Positions 42,708-54,500 are shown, counted from the stretch's first letter. The stretch: DNA of 64,000 nt from Tumebacillus sp. BK434 (GCF_004340785.1 NZ_SLXS01000004.1:62001-126000); one strand, 5' to 3'. Numbers and translations: made by a program. Notes: generated by a model not told the origin, from the letters alone.

Positions 42708-45700
42708 ATGTTTTCTACAGTTGAACTCTCTCAATTGTCCTTCTCCGCTTTTTCTCCTGTGCCTCGCTTGCTCCTTCCTGTGACGATGCTCCTCAAAGGG
42801 GCCCTTCATGTCGAATGCTTACAGAACTGCCTGCACAAGGCGGCGGTGCGCCGTCAGTTGATGCAGGAGGAACCATGGGTGATGCCGGTCCTGCGCCTTG
42901 CGGATGTGCCGGAAAGTGAACGCTTTGCCCGAATTGCCGAATCTGCCGCGAAGCTCGCCGGGCGGCCGGAGCGGTTGCAGGCTTTTGTATGTGTGGCAGG
43001 TGCTGACGAGCACGTGTTGTGTTTGTTGTTGCCTTTGGCGTCGCACGAGGAGCTGCAAGGTCTGTTGATCGAGACGGCAGAAGCGTACGAGCGGGAGCTC
43101 GGAGGCGCTTGCGCCGGCATGGCGCAGGCTTGGAAAAACGTGTTATCCGGGGGCTGGCTGACCGCTGCGGAGCGCGAACAGGTGCTGACAGGCTGGAATG
43201 ACACGGCGACCGGCTATCCGCGTGAGAAGACGATGCAGGAGCTGTTCGAAGAGCAGGCAGCTTTGGCGCCCGACCGGGTGGCGGCGGTCTGTGCCGGGGA
43301 AGCGGTGACCTATCGGGAACTAAACCTGCGGGCGAACCGCGTGGCTGCTGAGCTGATTGGCGCAGGCGTCGGACCGGATGTGCCGGTCGGGATCTGCGTG
43401 GAGCGGTCGATCGGGATGCTCGTCGGGATGCTTGGGATCTTGAAGGCGGGCGGGGCGTATGTGCCGCTCGATCCGGGCATGCCGCAGGAGCGGCTGGCCT
43501 TTTTGCTGGCCGACACGGAACTTCGGGTGCTGGTGACGCAGCGAGCGCTCCTGCAGCTGTTCCCGGAGCATGGGGCGAGGGTGATCCTGCTTGAGGAGCT
43601 GACGGGCGGAAGAGAAGAAAATCCGCCCTGCAGGACGACGGCAGAGTCGCTGGCCTATGTGATGTACACGTCAGGATCGACCGGACAGCCCAAAGGGGTC
43701 GCCGTGCCGCAGCGCGGCGTGGTGCGTCTGGTGCGCGATACGAACTATCTGCCGTTTGGGCCGGAGCAGGTCTTTCTGCAGGCGGCGGCGGTGACGTTCG
43801 ATGCGGCGACGCTGGAGATCTGGGGCGCGCTGTTGAATGGGGCGCGTGTGGCGCTGCTACCGGGCGGGGCGTTTTCATTAGAGAAGCTCGGCCGCGCAGT
43901 GCGCGAATCGGGCGTGACGGTGCTGTGGCTGACGGCCGGCCTGTTCACGCAGATGGTCGAGCATCGGCTGGAAGACTTGCGCAGCGTGCGCTATCTGCTC
44001 GCCGGAGGCGATGTGCTGTCTGGGCCGCATGTCCGGAAAGTGCTGCGCGAACTGGACGGCATCTGCCTGATCAACGGCTACGGGCCGACGGAGAATACAA
44101 CATTTACCTGCTGCTATCCGATGTGGGAGGCGGATGACGCGCTCACGTCGGTGCCGATCGGGCGACCGGTCAGCAATACGAAAGTGTACGTGTTGGACGG
44201 ACAGATGGAGCCGGTTCCGGTCGGCATGCCCGGCGAATTGTATACGGGCGGCGACGGGCTGGCCAGAGGGTACTGGCGGCGTGAAGAGCTGACGGCCGCA
44301 GCGTTTGTCGACAGCCCGTTTGCGCCTGGCGAACGACTGTACAAGACGGGCGATCTGGTGCGCTATCTGGCTGACGGCCAGATTGAATTTCTGGGACGGC
44401 TCGACGGACAGGTGAAGATCCGCGGGTTCCGAATCGAAACTGGCGAGATCGAAGCGGCGCTGTCTCAGCATCCGGCGGTGCGCAGTTGCGCGGTGATCGT
44501 GCGCGAAGATGTGCCGGGCGAGAAGCGCTTGGCGGCGTATCTGGTGCTCGACCCGACGGCAGCGGAAAGCGTCTCCGCGTGGCGGACGTTTTTGGCGGAG
44601 AAACTGCCGGAGTATATGATTCCGGCGGTGTTTGTCACGCTGGAGGCGCTGCCTTTGACGCCCAACGGCAAAGTCGACAAGCGGGCCTTGCCGGTGCCGG
44701 AGGTGAGCCGTCCGGCACTGCATGCCGAGTATGCTGCACCGGGCAGTGCAACGGAGCACGTGATCGCGGAGATCTGGAGCCGATTGTTCTGTCTGGAGCG
44801 GATCGGCGTGCAGGACGACTTTTACGAACTCGGCGGGCATTCCCTGCTGGCGACGCAGATCGTCTCCCGCATCCGTGAGCAGTTGGGCGTGGAACTGTCG
44901 CTGCGGGATGTGCTGGAAGCGCGGACGGTCGCGCGGCTGGCAGAAACTGTGAGTCTTGTCCAGTTGGCAGATGGGATGCGGGTATGCGAGTCTCTTGTAT
45001 CCGATCCTGACAGGCCAGGCAAGGAAAGCAAGGCGGTCGGCAATCTGTTCGAGCAGATGTCGGCGAAAGAGCGCACAGTGCCTGCCCGTTTGTCTATTGC
45101 CCAGCAGCGGCTATGGTTTTTAGATCGGCTGGAAGCGGGAAGTGCGCTGTACAATCTGCCTTTGGCGCTGCGCCTGACCGGGAAGTTAGATCTCGATGCG
45201 CTGGAGCAGGCGCTGGTGGAAGTGGTGCGCAGGCATGAAGCGCTCCGCACAGTGTTTGCAGAACGGGACGAGGGGACTGTGCAAGTGGTGCAGCCGCCCG
45301 GCGCTGTGACGTTGCAACGATGCGCTTCGTGGGAAGCGTTGCAGGCGGACGCCGCGCTGCCGTTCGATCTGGAGCAGGGCCCGTTGTTTCGTGCCGCACT
45401 CTGGCAGGCGGCAGAAGCGGAGCACGTGCTGCTGCTCAACATGCACCACATCGTTTCGGACGGCTGGTCGCTGGAGCTGTTGCGGCGCGAAGTGGCCGCT
45501 CTGTATGCGGCGTTCTCTTCCGGTGCTCCTGCGCCGCTTCCCGAGCTGCCGGTGCAGTACAGCGATTTTGCGGAATGGCACCGCAATTGGCTCGCCGACG
45601 GCGTGCTGGATGGACAACTAAGTTATTGGAAGGAACAACTTAGCGGCGAACTGCCTGTGCTGCAGTTGCCCGCCAACCGTCCGCGCCCGGCAGTGCCGTC

Positions 45701-48242
45701 GTACCGCGGCGGCGCCAAGCGGATGATGCTGCCGCAGGAACTGGTCGCAGCTTTGCAAAGCTTGAGCCAACAAGCAGGCGCCACCTTGTACATGACGATG
45801 CTGGCCGCGTTCAAGACACTGCTCCACCGCTACACCGACCTGCGAGACATCCTCGTCGGCACGCCGATCTCCGGCCGCAACCGGGCGGAAACAGAAACGC
45901 TGATCGGCTTTTTCGTCAACACGCTGGTGCTGCGCACAGAGCTGGACAGCTCGCTTCCGTTCCACCGCCTGATCGAGCGCGTGCGCGAGACGGCGCTGGG
46001 CGCGTTTGCCCATCAGGATGTGCCGTTTGATGAGCTTGTCGCAGCACTGCGGCCGGAACGCGACGGCTCGCACTCGCCGTTCTTCCAAGTGATGTTCGTC
46101 TTTGAAAACTCGCCCAAGCAAACGTTGCAGTTGCCGGGTCTGACGCTGGAACAGGCTGACATCGACAACGGCACGGCGAAATTTGACCTCTCCCTGCTCT
46201 TGATCCAGGAGGAGGAAGGCTTGTCGGCGACTTTCGAATACAGTGCCGACCTGTTCGACGAAGCGACCGTCCTGCGCATGATGGGCCACTTCGTGACCTT
46301 GCTGGAAAGCATCGTGCACGCGCCGGGCCAGACTGTCGGCGAACTGCCGATGCTGGCCGCGGCGGAGCGTGAAGATCTGCTCCGCCAAGCGGCGGGCGTC
46401 CCCCGTGACTATGACCTTGCGAACCTCCGCCTGCATCACCTGTTCGAGTTTCAGGCGGAGCGCACGCCTGACGCCGTCGCGCTGGTCGCCGGGGCGACGG
46501 AGCTGACCTACCGCGAGCTGAACGAGCGCGCCAACCGCACCGCCCGCTACCTGCAGCGGCTGCACACGGAGCCCTGCAGCATCGTCGCGGTGTGCATGGA
46601 GCGCTCGCCGGAGATGGTGGTCGCGCTGCTCGCCGTGCTGAAGGCGGGTGGGGCCTACCTGCCGCTCGATCCCGAGTATCCGCAGGAACGCCTGCGCTTC
46701 ATGCTCGATGATTCCCGCGCCGCCGTCCTGCTCACTCAGGCTCATCTGCAAACGCGTTTCCACGACGCCAACGTTCAGGTCGTCTCGCTCGATGAAGGCT
46801 GGGAGCTCATGGCCCGGGAACTGCCGCACGCGCCCAACCTGGCGCTCGACCCGTCCGATCCGGCCTACGTGATTTACACGTCCGGCTCGACCGGCGCACC
46901 GAAAGGCGTGGTCGTCCCGCACCACGCGATCTGCAATCACATGTTATGGATGCAGGAAGAATTTCCGCTCAGCACAGCGGACGCCGTTTTGCAAAAGACG
47001 TCCTTCTCCTTTGACGCTTCCGTCTGGGAGTTCTACGCGCCGCTCTTGGCGGGCGGTCGCCTTGTGCTGGCAGAGCCGGGCGGGCACCTTGACGCCCGCT
47101 ACATGGCGCGGGTGATGCAGGAGCAAGGCGTGACGGTGCTGCAAGTGGTGCCGACGATGCTTGTGATGCTGCTGAACGACGAGCAGTTTGCCGCCTGCCG
47201 CTCGCTGAAGCGGGTGTTTTGCGGTGGTGAAGCGCTGACGCCTGAGCTGGTCAACCGCTTCAATGCTGTGATGCAGGCCGACCTGATCAACCTCTACGGC
47301 CCGACCGAAGCGTGCATCGACGCGACTTTCCACGTCTGTCCGCGCGAGGGAGGACTCGTCCCGATCGGACGTCCGATCGCCAACGTGCAGGCGTACGTGC
47401 TGGACGCGAGGCAGCAGCCGGTGCCGTTGCTGGTGCCGGGCGAGCTGTACATCGGCGGCGCCGGATTGGCCCGCGGCTACCTGTACCGCCCGGAGTTGAC
47501 CGCTGAGCGATTTGTCACAACGGAGCGGGGATGTCTCTACAAGACGGGCGACCTGGCGCGCTTTCTGCCGGACGGGACGATCCAGTATCTCGGCCGGATC
47601 GACCAGCAGGTGAAAGTGCGGGGCTTCCGCATCGAACTTGGTGAGATTGAAGCGGAGCTGCTGCAGCATCCGCTGGTGACCGAAGCGGCGGCGACCGTGC
47701 AGGAAAACCGCATCATTGCGTATGTCGCCGTTCAAGAAGAGGTCGGGCGGAGCGCGCTGCAGTCCTTTTTGCGAGAACGGCTGCCGGAGTACATGGTGCC
47801 GTCACAGTTCGTGCAGCTGGAACGGCTGCCGCTCACCGCAAACGGCAAAGTTGACCGCAAAGCATTGCCCGCTCCCGAGAGCGAAGCGGAGAATGCGGAG
47901 AATGCGGAGCTCGTGTTGCCGCGCAATGCGGTGGAAGAGGTGCTCGCCGTCATCTGGGCCGATCTGCTCGGCCTTGAGCAGGTGAGCGTGACGAGCAACT
48001 TTTTTGCGCTCGGCGGGCATTCCCTGCTCGGCATGCAGGTGATCGCGGAGGTCCGCGAGGCGCTCGAGGTGGAAATCGCGGTCAAGGCGCTGTTCGACGC
48101 GCCGACCGTCGCCGGCCTGGCCGGCCACCTGCTCCAAGACCCGGCACAGCGGGCAAGAGTTGAAAAGACGGCGGAGCTGTTGCTGCAACTGTCTGAGATG
48201 TCGGAAGAAGAGGTACAAAAAATGATGGAGGCGGAGAGATGA
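42708..48242 (+). CDS. NRPS protein, vestigial C-A-T-C-A-T (Val-like, Gln)
   Basis: I take ATG 42708; a TTG four codons earlier touches the ribosome site. Residues 1 to about 150 look like a shrunken C domain: a segment like the C-domain start (ALHVECLQNCLHKAAVRRQ) and DEHVLCLLLPLASHEE where EHVLLL..HHxxxDG is expected, with the active-site histidines gone. Then come A1 (about 160-640), T1 (Ser712), C (HHIVSDG from 913), A2 (about 1235-1690) and T2 (Ser1772). Pockets read by eye D-A-L-W-L-G-G-T-F-K for A1, near the valine code DAFWIGGTFK, and D-A-W-Q-F-G-L-I-D-K for A2, identical to the Gln code of tyrocidine synthetase. A1-T1 therefore probably initiates the chain. The acidic C-terminus (LSEMSEEEVQKMM) is docking-like. 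The next gene overlaps by four bases. Confidence 0.93.
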   Translation: MFSTVELSQLSFSAFSPVPRLLLPVTMLLKGALHVECLQNCLHKAAVRRQLMQEEPWVMPVLRLADVPESERFARIAESAAKLAGRPERLQAFVCVAGADEHVLCLLLPLASHEELQGLLIETAEAYERELGGACAGMAQAWKNVLSGGWLTAAEREQVLTGWNDTATGYPREKTMQELFEEQAALAPDRVAAVCAGEAVTYRELNLRANRVAAELIGAGVGPDVPVGICVERSIGMLVGMLGILKAGGAYVPLDPGMPQERLAFLLADTELRVLVTQRALLQLFPEHGARVILLEELTGGREENPPCRTTAESLAYVMYTSGSTGQPKGVAVPQRGVVRLVRDTNYLPFGPEQVFLQAAAVTFDAATLEIWGALLNGARVALLPGGAFSLEKLGRAVRESGVTVLWLTAGLFTQMVEHRLEDLRSVRYLLAGGDVLSGPHVRKVLRELDGICLINGYGPTENTTFTCCYPMWEADDALTSVPIGRPVSNTKVYVLDGQMEPVPVGMPGELYTGGDGLARGYWRREELTAAAFVDSPFAPGERLYKTGDLVRYLADGQIEFLGRLDGQVKIRGFRIETGEIEAALSQHPAVRSCAVIVREDVPGEKRLAAYLVLDPTAAESVSAWRTFLAEKLPEYMIPAVFVTLEALPLTPNGKVDKRALPVPEVSRPALHAEYAAPGSATEHVIAEIWSRLFCLERIGVQDDFYELGGHSLLATQIVSRIREQLGVELSLRDVLEARTVARLAETVSLVQLADGMRVCESLVSDPDRPGKESKAVGNLFEQMSAKERTVPARLSIAQQRLWFLDRLEAGSALYNLPLALRLTGKLDLDALEQALVEVVRRHEALRTVFAERDEGTVQVVQPPGAVTLQRCASWEALQADAALPFDLEQGPLFRAALWQAAEAEHVLLLNMHHIVSDGWSLELLRREVAALYAAFSSGAPAPLPELPVQYSDFAEWHRNWLADGVLDGQLSYWKEQLSGELPVLQLPANRPRPAVPSYRGGAKRMMLPQELVAALQSLSQQAGATLYMTMLAAFKTLLHRYTDLRDILVGTPISGRNRAETETLIGFFVNTLVLRTELDSSLPFHRLIERVRETALGAFAHQDVPFDELVAALRPERDGSHSPFFQVMFVFENSPKQTLQLPGLTLEQADIDNGTAKFDLSLLLIQEEEGLSATFEYSADLFDEATVLRMMGHFVTLLESIVHAPGQTVGELPMLAAAEREDLLRQAAGVPRDYDLANLRLHHLFEFQAERTPDAVALVAGATELTYRELNERANRTARYLQRLHTEPCSIVAVCMERSPEMVVALLAVLKAGGAYLPLDPEYPQERLRFMLDDSRAAVLLTQAHLQTRFHDANVQVVSLDEGWELMARELPHAPNLALDPSDPAYVIYTSGSTGAPKGVVVPHHAICNHMLWMQEEFPLSTADAVLQKTSFSFDASVWEFYAPLLAGGRLVLAEPGGHLDARYMARVMQEQGVTVLQVVPTMLVMLLNDEQFAACRSLKRVFCGGEALTPELVNRFNAVMQADLINLYGPTEACIDATFHVCPREGGLVPIGRPIANVQAYVLDARQQPVPLLVPGELYIGGAGLARGYLYRPELTAERFVTTERGCLYKTGDLARFLPDGTIQYLGRIDQQVKVRGFRIELGEIEAELLQHPLVTEAAATVQENRIIAYVAVQEEVGRSALQSFLRERLPEYMVPSQFVQLERLPLTANGKVDRKALPAPESEAENAENAELVLPRNAVEEVLAVIWADLLGLEQVSVTSNFFALGGHSLLGMQVIAEVREALEVEIAVKALFDAPTVAGLAGHLLQDPAQRARVEKTAELLLQLSEMSEEEVQKMMEAER

Positions 48243-51200
48243 GCAGGTTTTCGAAGATCGCGATGTCCAAAGAGAAGCGCGCGCTGCTCGACAAGATGCT
48301 GCAAGACGAAGGGCTGGTTTCCTCGGGCGTCTCCCGCATCGAAAAGCGTTCGGGAGAGCGGCCGGTGCGCCTTTCGTCCAGCCAGCAGCGCCTGTGGTTC
48401 CTCGACAAGATGGAGCCGAACAGCACATCCTACAACATGCCGTACCAGATCGAACTGCAAGGGGCGCTCGATGTGCAGGTGCTGGAGAGTGCGCTGAACG
48501 AGATCATCGAGCGCCATGAGATCCTGCGCACCACGTTTGCAGCGCAAGACGGCAAGACGGCACAAGTCGTGCACAGCATGCAGCCGGTGGCGATGCCGCT
48601 CGTGCAGGCCGATCGGGCGGAACTGCCGCGTCTGGCGCTGGCGGAGGCGCAGAAGCCGTTTTCGCTGACCGCCGGGCCGTTGTTGCGGGCGAAGTTGGTG
48701 CAGACGGGGGAGCGGGCGCACACGCTGCTGCTCACCCTGCACCACATCGTGTTTGACGGCTGGTCGATGAACCTGCTGCTCCAAGAGCTGTCCGCCCTGT
48801 ACGCGGCGTTTGCCAAAGGAGCTCCCTCTCCGCTCGCCGATCTCCCGCTGCAATACGGGGATTACGCGGAGTGGCAGCAGGAATGGCTGAACGGCGAAGG
48901 CTGCCAAAAGCAACTGGACTATTGGAAAGCAACGCTGTCCGGCGCGCCGGTCGTGCTCGATCTGCCGACCGATCGTCCGCGCCCTGTGGTGCAGACGCAC
49001 CGCGGCGGCAACGTAGGCTTCGCGCTGTCGAAAGAGTTGGCAGAGCAGCTGAAAGCGTGGAGCCGGCAGGAGGACGTGACGCTGTTCATGACGCTGTTCT
49101 CCGCATTTTCCGTGCTTTTGTCCCGGTACAGCGGACAGGAAGACCTGCTGATCGGGGCGCCGTTTGCCGGACGCAGCCAGCGCGAGGCGGAAGGGCTGAT
49201 CGGCTTTTTCGTCAACACGCTCGTGCTGCGCGCCGACCTGACCGGGAACCCTGCACCGGCCGAACTGGTGCGCCGTGTCAAGGATACGGTGACCGGGGCC
49301 TTGTCCCATCAGGAACTGCCCTTTGACCGACTGGTCGAAGAGCTGCAGCCGGCGCGCGATGCGTCGCGCAGCCCGTTGTTCCAAGCGATGTTCAACTTCC
49401 TCGACGCGCCGCATGAAGAGCTGCGCTTTGGCGGGCTGGCGCTGACGCATGGAGAAGTGCTGAACGGCACGGCCAAATTTGACCTGACGCTCTACGTGGA
49501 AGACGGGTCGGACGGCATCCGGGGCAATTTTGAATACAACGCCGACCTGTTCGAGCAGGCGACGGTCGAGCGGATGGCCGGGCATTTCCGCACGCTGTTG
49601 GAAGGCATCGCCAGCCGTCCCGAGCTGCCGGTGAGCGAATTGCCGCTGCTGACCGATGCGGAGTGGGAGCAGGCGGTGCACGGTTGGAACGACACCAAGA
49701 CCCCGTATCCGCAAGACCGCTGCATTCATCAGCTGTTCGAAGCGCAGGCACAGCGGCAGCCGGACGCGGTGGCGACCGTCTACGGCGGCACGGCGCTGAC
49801 CTATGCCGAGCTGAACGTGCGGGCGAACCAACTGGCCCATCACCTGCGCCGAAACGGCATCGGGCCGGATGCGCTGGTCGGGCTGTCGGTGGAGCGCTCG
49901 CACGACATGGTGATCGGGATGCTCGGCATTCTGAAAGCGGGCGGGGCGTATGTGCCGCTCGACCCGGCCTATCCGCAGGAGCGCTTGTCGTTCATGCAGG
50001 AGGACACCGGGATTCGGGTGGTCGTGGCGCAGGAGCAACTCGTCGGGAACCTGCCGCAGAGCGGCTTGACGATGATCTGTCTCGACCGCGACGCGGCTCA
50101 GATCGCCGCGGAGAGCACGGAGAACCCCGAGCCGCTCACCGGTGTGGAACACCTCGCCTACGTGCTCTACACGTCCGGCTCGACCGGCGTTCCCAAAGGC
50201 GTGCTCGTGCCGCATCGCGCGATCAACCGGCTGGTCTGCAACACCGATTTTGCGCAGCTCGACGCCACCGATGTGATCGGGCAGGTGTCGAACTCGTCGT
50301 TTGACGCGGTGACGTTCGAGATCTGGGGGGCGCTGGCCAACGGTGGCAGGATCGTCGGCGTGGGGAAAGAGATTGCGCTGATGCCGAAGGAGTTCGCGGA
50401 GGAGATTAAATCGCAAGGCATCACGGCGATGTTTCTTACCTCCGCGCTGTTCAACCAGCTTGCAGGCGTAGTACCTGACGCGTTTTCCCAGATGCGCCAC
50501 CTGCTGGTCGGCGGGGAGGCGGTCGATGCGCGCTTTATGCGCGAAGTGATTAAACACGGCGCCCCCAAACGGCTGCTCAATGCGTACGGCCCGACAGAAA
50601 GCACGACGTTTGCGACCTGGCAGGATGTTTATGAAATGGCATTCGATGCGCTCTCCATCCCGATCGGCAAGCCGATCGCCAACACGTCCGCCTACGTGCT
50701 GGATGCTTATCTGCAGCCGGTGCCGGTCGGCGTGCCGGGCGAGCTGTACCTCGGCGGCGACGGCGTGGCGCGGGGCTACCTGAACCGCCAGGAACTGACG
50801 GCGGAGCGCTTCTTGCAGAATCCGTTCGCAGCCGGCCTGCTCTACAAGACGGGCGACCTCGTGTGCCGCTTGCCGAACGGGGCGATCGAGTACATCTCCC
50901 GCCTCGACCATCAGGTGAAAGTCCGCGGGTTCCGCATCGAGCTCGGCGAGATCGAGCAGGCGCTGGGAGCGCTGGGCAACATCCGCGACGTGATCGCTGT
51001 CGTGCGCGAAGATGAGCCGGGCGACAAGCGCGTCGTCGCCTATGTGGTGCCGGAGCGGACGGAAGGCTTTTCCGCCCAGGAACTGCGCGGGCTGCTCAAG
51101 GAAAAGCTGCCCGAATATATGCTGCCGTCCGCGATCCTGGCGCTCGAGGCGCTGCCGCTTACGGTGAACGGCAAAGTGGATCGCCATGCCCTGCCGCATC

Positions 51201-51577
51201 CGCAAGGGCTGCAGAGCCAGTCGGCCGAGTATGCGGCACCGCGCACCGAGATGGAAGAGATCGTCCTGTCCGTCTGGCAGCAGGTGCTGGGCGTGGAGTG
51301 CATCGGCATTCATGACAATTTCTTTGACCTGGGCGGACATTCGCTCTTGTTGATCCAAGTGCATGAAGGCGTACAGGAAAAGCTGCAGACGCAGTTTTCG
51401 ATCGTGGAACTGTTCCGCCATACGACGGTGTATACGCTGACCAAATTTTTGTCGCAGCAGCAAGCGCAGGAGCCGGCCAAGACGGCTGGCCGTGCGGAAG
51501 AATCGCAGGCGCGGGCGCAGTCGAAAAAAGACGTGCTGAGCCGCCGCAAGCAATTATCCAAAGGCAGGGGGAAGTAA
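48239..51577 (+). CDS. NRPS protein, C-A-T, predicted Ile-like
   Basis: The 1,112 residues hold a short docking-like helix (MSKEKRALLDKMLQDEG), C (about 40-465; HHIVFDG from His168), A (about 485-955; YTSGSTGVPKG, NAYGPTE) and T (GGHSLL, Ser1035). The pocket reads by eye D-A-F-F-L-G-A-T-F-K, close to isoleucine codes of the DAFF(L/Y)G-x-TFK kind. It should condense the Val-Gln chain with a branched aliphatic residue and pass it to the PKS that starts three bases after its stop. The tail (KKDVLSRRKQLSKGRGK) is basic and closely matches the tail of the NRPS before the first PKS. The gene overlaps the preceding stop by ATGA. Confidence 0.93.
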   Translation: MSRFSKIAMSKEKRALLDKMLQDEGLVSSGVSRIEKRSGERPVRLSSSQQRLWFLDKMEPNSTSYNMPYQIELQGALDVQVLESALNEIIERHEILRTTFAAQDGKTAQVVHSMQPVAMPLVQADRAELPRLALAEAQKPFSLTAGPLLRAKLVQTGERAHTLLLTLHHIVFDGWSMNLLLQELSALYAAFAKGAPSPLADLPLQYGDYAEWQQEWLNGEGCQKQLDYWKATLSGAPVVLDLPTDRPRPVVQTHRGGNVGFALSKELAEQLKAWSRQEDVTLFMTLFSAFSVLLSRYSGQEDLLIGAPFAGRSQREAEGLIGFFVNTLVLRADLTGNPAPAELVRRVKDTVTGALSHQELPFDRLVEELQPARDASRSPLFQAMFNFLDAPHEELRFGGLALTHGEVLNGTAKFDLTLYVEDGSDGIRGNFEYNADLFEQATVERMAGHFRTLLEGIASRPELPVSELPLLTDAEWEQAVHGWNDTKTPYPQDRCIHQLFEAQAQRQPDAVATVYGGTALTYAELNVRANQLAHHLRRNGIGPDALVGLSVERSHDMVIGMLGILKAGGAYVPLDPAYPQERLSFMQEDTGIRVVVAQEQLVGNLPQSGLTMICLDRDAAQIAAESTENPEPLTGVEHLAYVLYTSGSTGVPKGVLVPHRAINRLVCNTDFAQLDATDVIGQVSNSSFDAVTFEIWGALANGGRIVGVGKEIALMPKEFAEEIKSQGITAMFLTSALFNQLAGVVPDAFSQMRHLLVGGEAVDARFMREVIKHGAPKRLLNAYGPTESTTFATWQDVYEMAFDALSIPIGKPIANTSAYVLDAYLQPVPVGVPGELYLGGDGVARGYLNRQELTAERFLQNPFAAGLLYKTGDLVCRLPNGAIEYISRLDHQVKVRGFRIELGEIEQALGALGNIRDVIAVVREDEPGDKRVVAYVVPERTEGFSAQELRGLLKEKLPEYMLPSAILALEALPLTVNGKVDRHALPHPQGLQSQSAEYAAPRTEMEEIVLSVWQQVLGVECIGIHDNFFDLGGHSLLLIQVHEGVQEKLQTQFSIVELFRHTTVYTLTKFLSQQQAQEPAKTAGRAEESQARAQSKKDVLSRRKQLSKGRGK

Positions 51578-51580
51578 GAC

Positions 51581-54500
51581 ATGAGCCATGAGAAGGAGAA
51601 CCAGATGCTCGAAGGAATCGCCATCGTCGGCATGGCCGGCCGCTTTCCGGGCAGCAAAAACATCGCCGAATTCTGGTCGCATCTGCAAAACGGCAACGAG
51701 ACGATCTCCGACTTTACCGAGGAAGAGCTGAAGGCGGCAGGTGTCGATCCTGACCTCATGCAAGACCCGCAGTATGTGAAGCGCGGGGGCTTGCTGCAAG
51801 ACCGCGACCTGTTCGACGCCAACTTTTTCGACTATACCGCGAAAGAAGCGGAAGTGACCGACCCGTCGCACCGCCTGTTTTTGGAGACGGCGTGGGAAGC
51901 GCTGGAGACGGCCGGCTATGACGCCGAGCAGTATCCGGGGCGGATCGGCGTGTACGGCGGCGTGGGCCAGAACAGCTTTTCCTATCATCTGTACGGCAAC
52001 CCCGGCGTGTTTGGGCAGATCGGGGCGCTGCAGGCGACGCTTGCGACTTCGTATGATTTCCTCGCGACGCGCGTCGCCTACAAACTCAATCTGACCGGTC
52101 CGGCGATCACCTTGCAGACCGCCTGCTCCACGTCGCTGGTGGCGGTGCACCAAGCCTGCCAGCAGCTGTTGATGCATGAGTGTGACATGGCGCTGGCCGG
52201 CGGCGTGGCGATCAAGCTGCTCGAAGCGGAAGGGTATCTGTATCAGGAAGGCAGCATTTTGTCGCCTGACGGGCATTGCCGGGCGTTTGACGAACAGGCG
52301 CAAGGCACGATCGGCGGCGACGGGGTCGGCGTGGTGGTGTTAAAGCGTCTGGAGGATGCGCTCGAAGACGGCGACAGCATCTATGCTGTGATCCGCGGGT
52401 CGGCGGTCAACAACGACGGCGCGGGCAAAATCGGCTTTACCGCTCCCAGCGTCGACGGGCAGGCGCAAGTCATCCTCGACGCGCTGGCGGTGGCCGGGGT
52501 GGAAGCGGACTCGATCGCTTACATCGAGACGCATGGCACCGGCACGCCGCTCGGCGATCCGATTGAGATCGCGGCGCTGACCAACGCCTACCGCGAGAGC
52601 ACCGACCGCGTGGGATATTGCGCGCTGGGCTCGCTGAAGACGAACATCGGCCACCTCGATGCAGCGGCCGGCGTGACCGGGCTGATCAAAGCGGCGCTGA
52701 TGCTGCAGCACGGGCAGCTGGTGCCGAGCCTGCATTTTGAAAAAGCGAATCCGAAGCTGGGCATTGAGTCTTCTCCGTTCTATGTGAACACGGAGCTGAA
52801 AAGCTGGACGCGCGGCGTTGAACCGCGTCGCGCCGGGGTCTCGTCGTTTGGCATGGGCGGGACGAACGCGCATGTGGTGCTGGAGGAAGCACCGCACGCA
52901 ACCGCTTCCTCCGAATCGTCGCGCAAGTGGAAACTGCTCGTCTTGTCGGCCAAAACGGGGTCTGCCCTGAACGCGGCAACGGAGAACCTGGCAGCGCATC
53001 TGCAGGCCAATCCGCAGGCGGAGCTGGCGGACGTGGCGTTCACGCTGCAGACGGGACGCCGGGCGTTCGATCACCGCCGCGTGGTAGCGGTGGAAAGCCA
53101 CGCCGACGCGGTGGCAGCGCTGGAAGCGATGGACAGCAAGCGCGTGCTGACGGGCGAAGCGCAGACGCGCGACCGCTCGGTCGTGTTCCTTTTCCCCGGG
53201 CAAGGCGCGCAGTATGTGAACATGGGGCTGGATCTGTACCGGGAGGAGCCGGTGTTCCGCGAGCAGGTCGATGCTTGCGCAGAAGCGCTGCAGCCGACGC
53301 TTGGCGTTGATTTGCGCGACGTGCTTTACCCGTCTGCCGACCGCGTGGAGCAAGCGGGCGAACTGCTCCGCCAGACCTATCTCACACAGCCGGCTCTGTT
53401 CGTGATCGAATATGCGCTGGCGAAGTTGTGGATGGAGCTTGGCGTGCAGCCGGACGCGATGCTCGGACATTCGATCGGGGAGTATGTGGCGGCCGTCTTC
53501 GCCGGTGTGATGTCGCTGGAGGACGCGCTGCAGCTGGTCGCGATGCGCGGCAAGCTGATGCAGTCCTTGCCGGAGGGCACGATGCTGGCCGTACCGCTTA
53601 CCGAAGCGGAAGTGCTGCCGCTGCTCGGCGCCGGATTGTCGCTGGCGGCGGTGAACGGGCCGCGCGCCTGCGTGGTCGCCGGAACCACGGAAGCGGTGCA
53701 ACAACTGGAGGCGCAACTGCAAGCGCAGGAAGTGGAGTGCAGACGTTTGGTGACTTCGCATGCGTTCCACTCGGAGATGATGGACCCGATTCTCGCGGCG
53801 TTTGCGGAAGCGGTGCAAGAGGTGGAACTGCACGCGCCGCAACTGGCCTACCTCTCCAACGTGTCGGGCACCTGGATCACGGCGGAGGAAGCGACCGACC
53901 CGGCGTACTGGGTCAAGCATCTGCGCGGTACGGTGCGCTTTGCCGACAACGTGCGCGAACTGCTGCAAGAGCCGGGACGCCTGTTCCTCGAAGTCGGCCC
54001 GGGGCGTTCGCTGATCGGCCTGACCCGCCAGCAGGTGGCGGCAGAAGGGGCGCAGGAAGTCTTGCTCTCCTCGCTGCGCCACCGCGACGAGCAGTTGTCC
54101 GATGCGGCGTTCCTGCTCACCGCGCTCGGCAAGCTCTGGCTGTCCGGGCTGAAGATCGACTGGACGCTGCTCTACCCGGGCGAGACGCGCCATCGTCTGG
54201 CGCTGCCGACCTACCCGTTTGAGCGCAAGCGCTACTGGCTGGAGCGCAAGGCGGGCGCCGCCGCCAAAATCCAGCGCAAGAAGGCGGACATCGCCGACTG
54301 GTTCTATGTGCCAACGTGGAAGAAATCGCTCCTGATCGCAGACGAAGCGACAGACGCGCAACGGTGGCTTTTGTTCCTCGACGAGACGGGAACGGGCGCC
54401 AAGCTGGCCGAGCGCCTGACTGAAGCCGGACACCGCGTGGTGACGGTCGCAGCCGGGGCGTCTTTTGCCAAAACGGAGGCGGACGCCTACACCGTGCATC

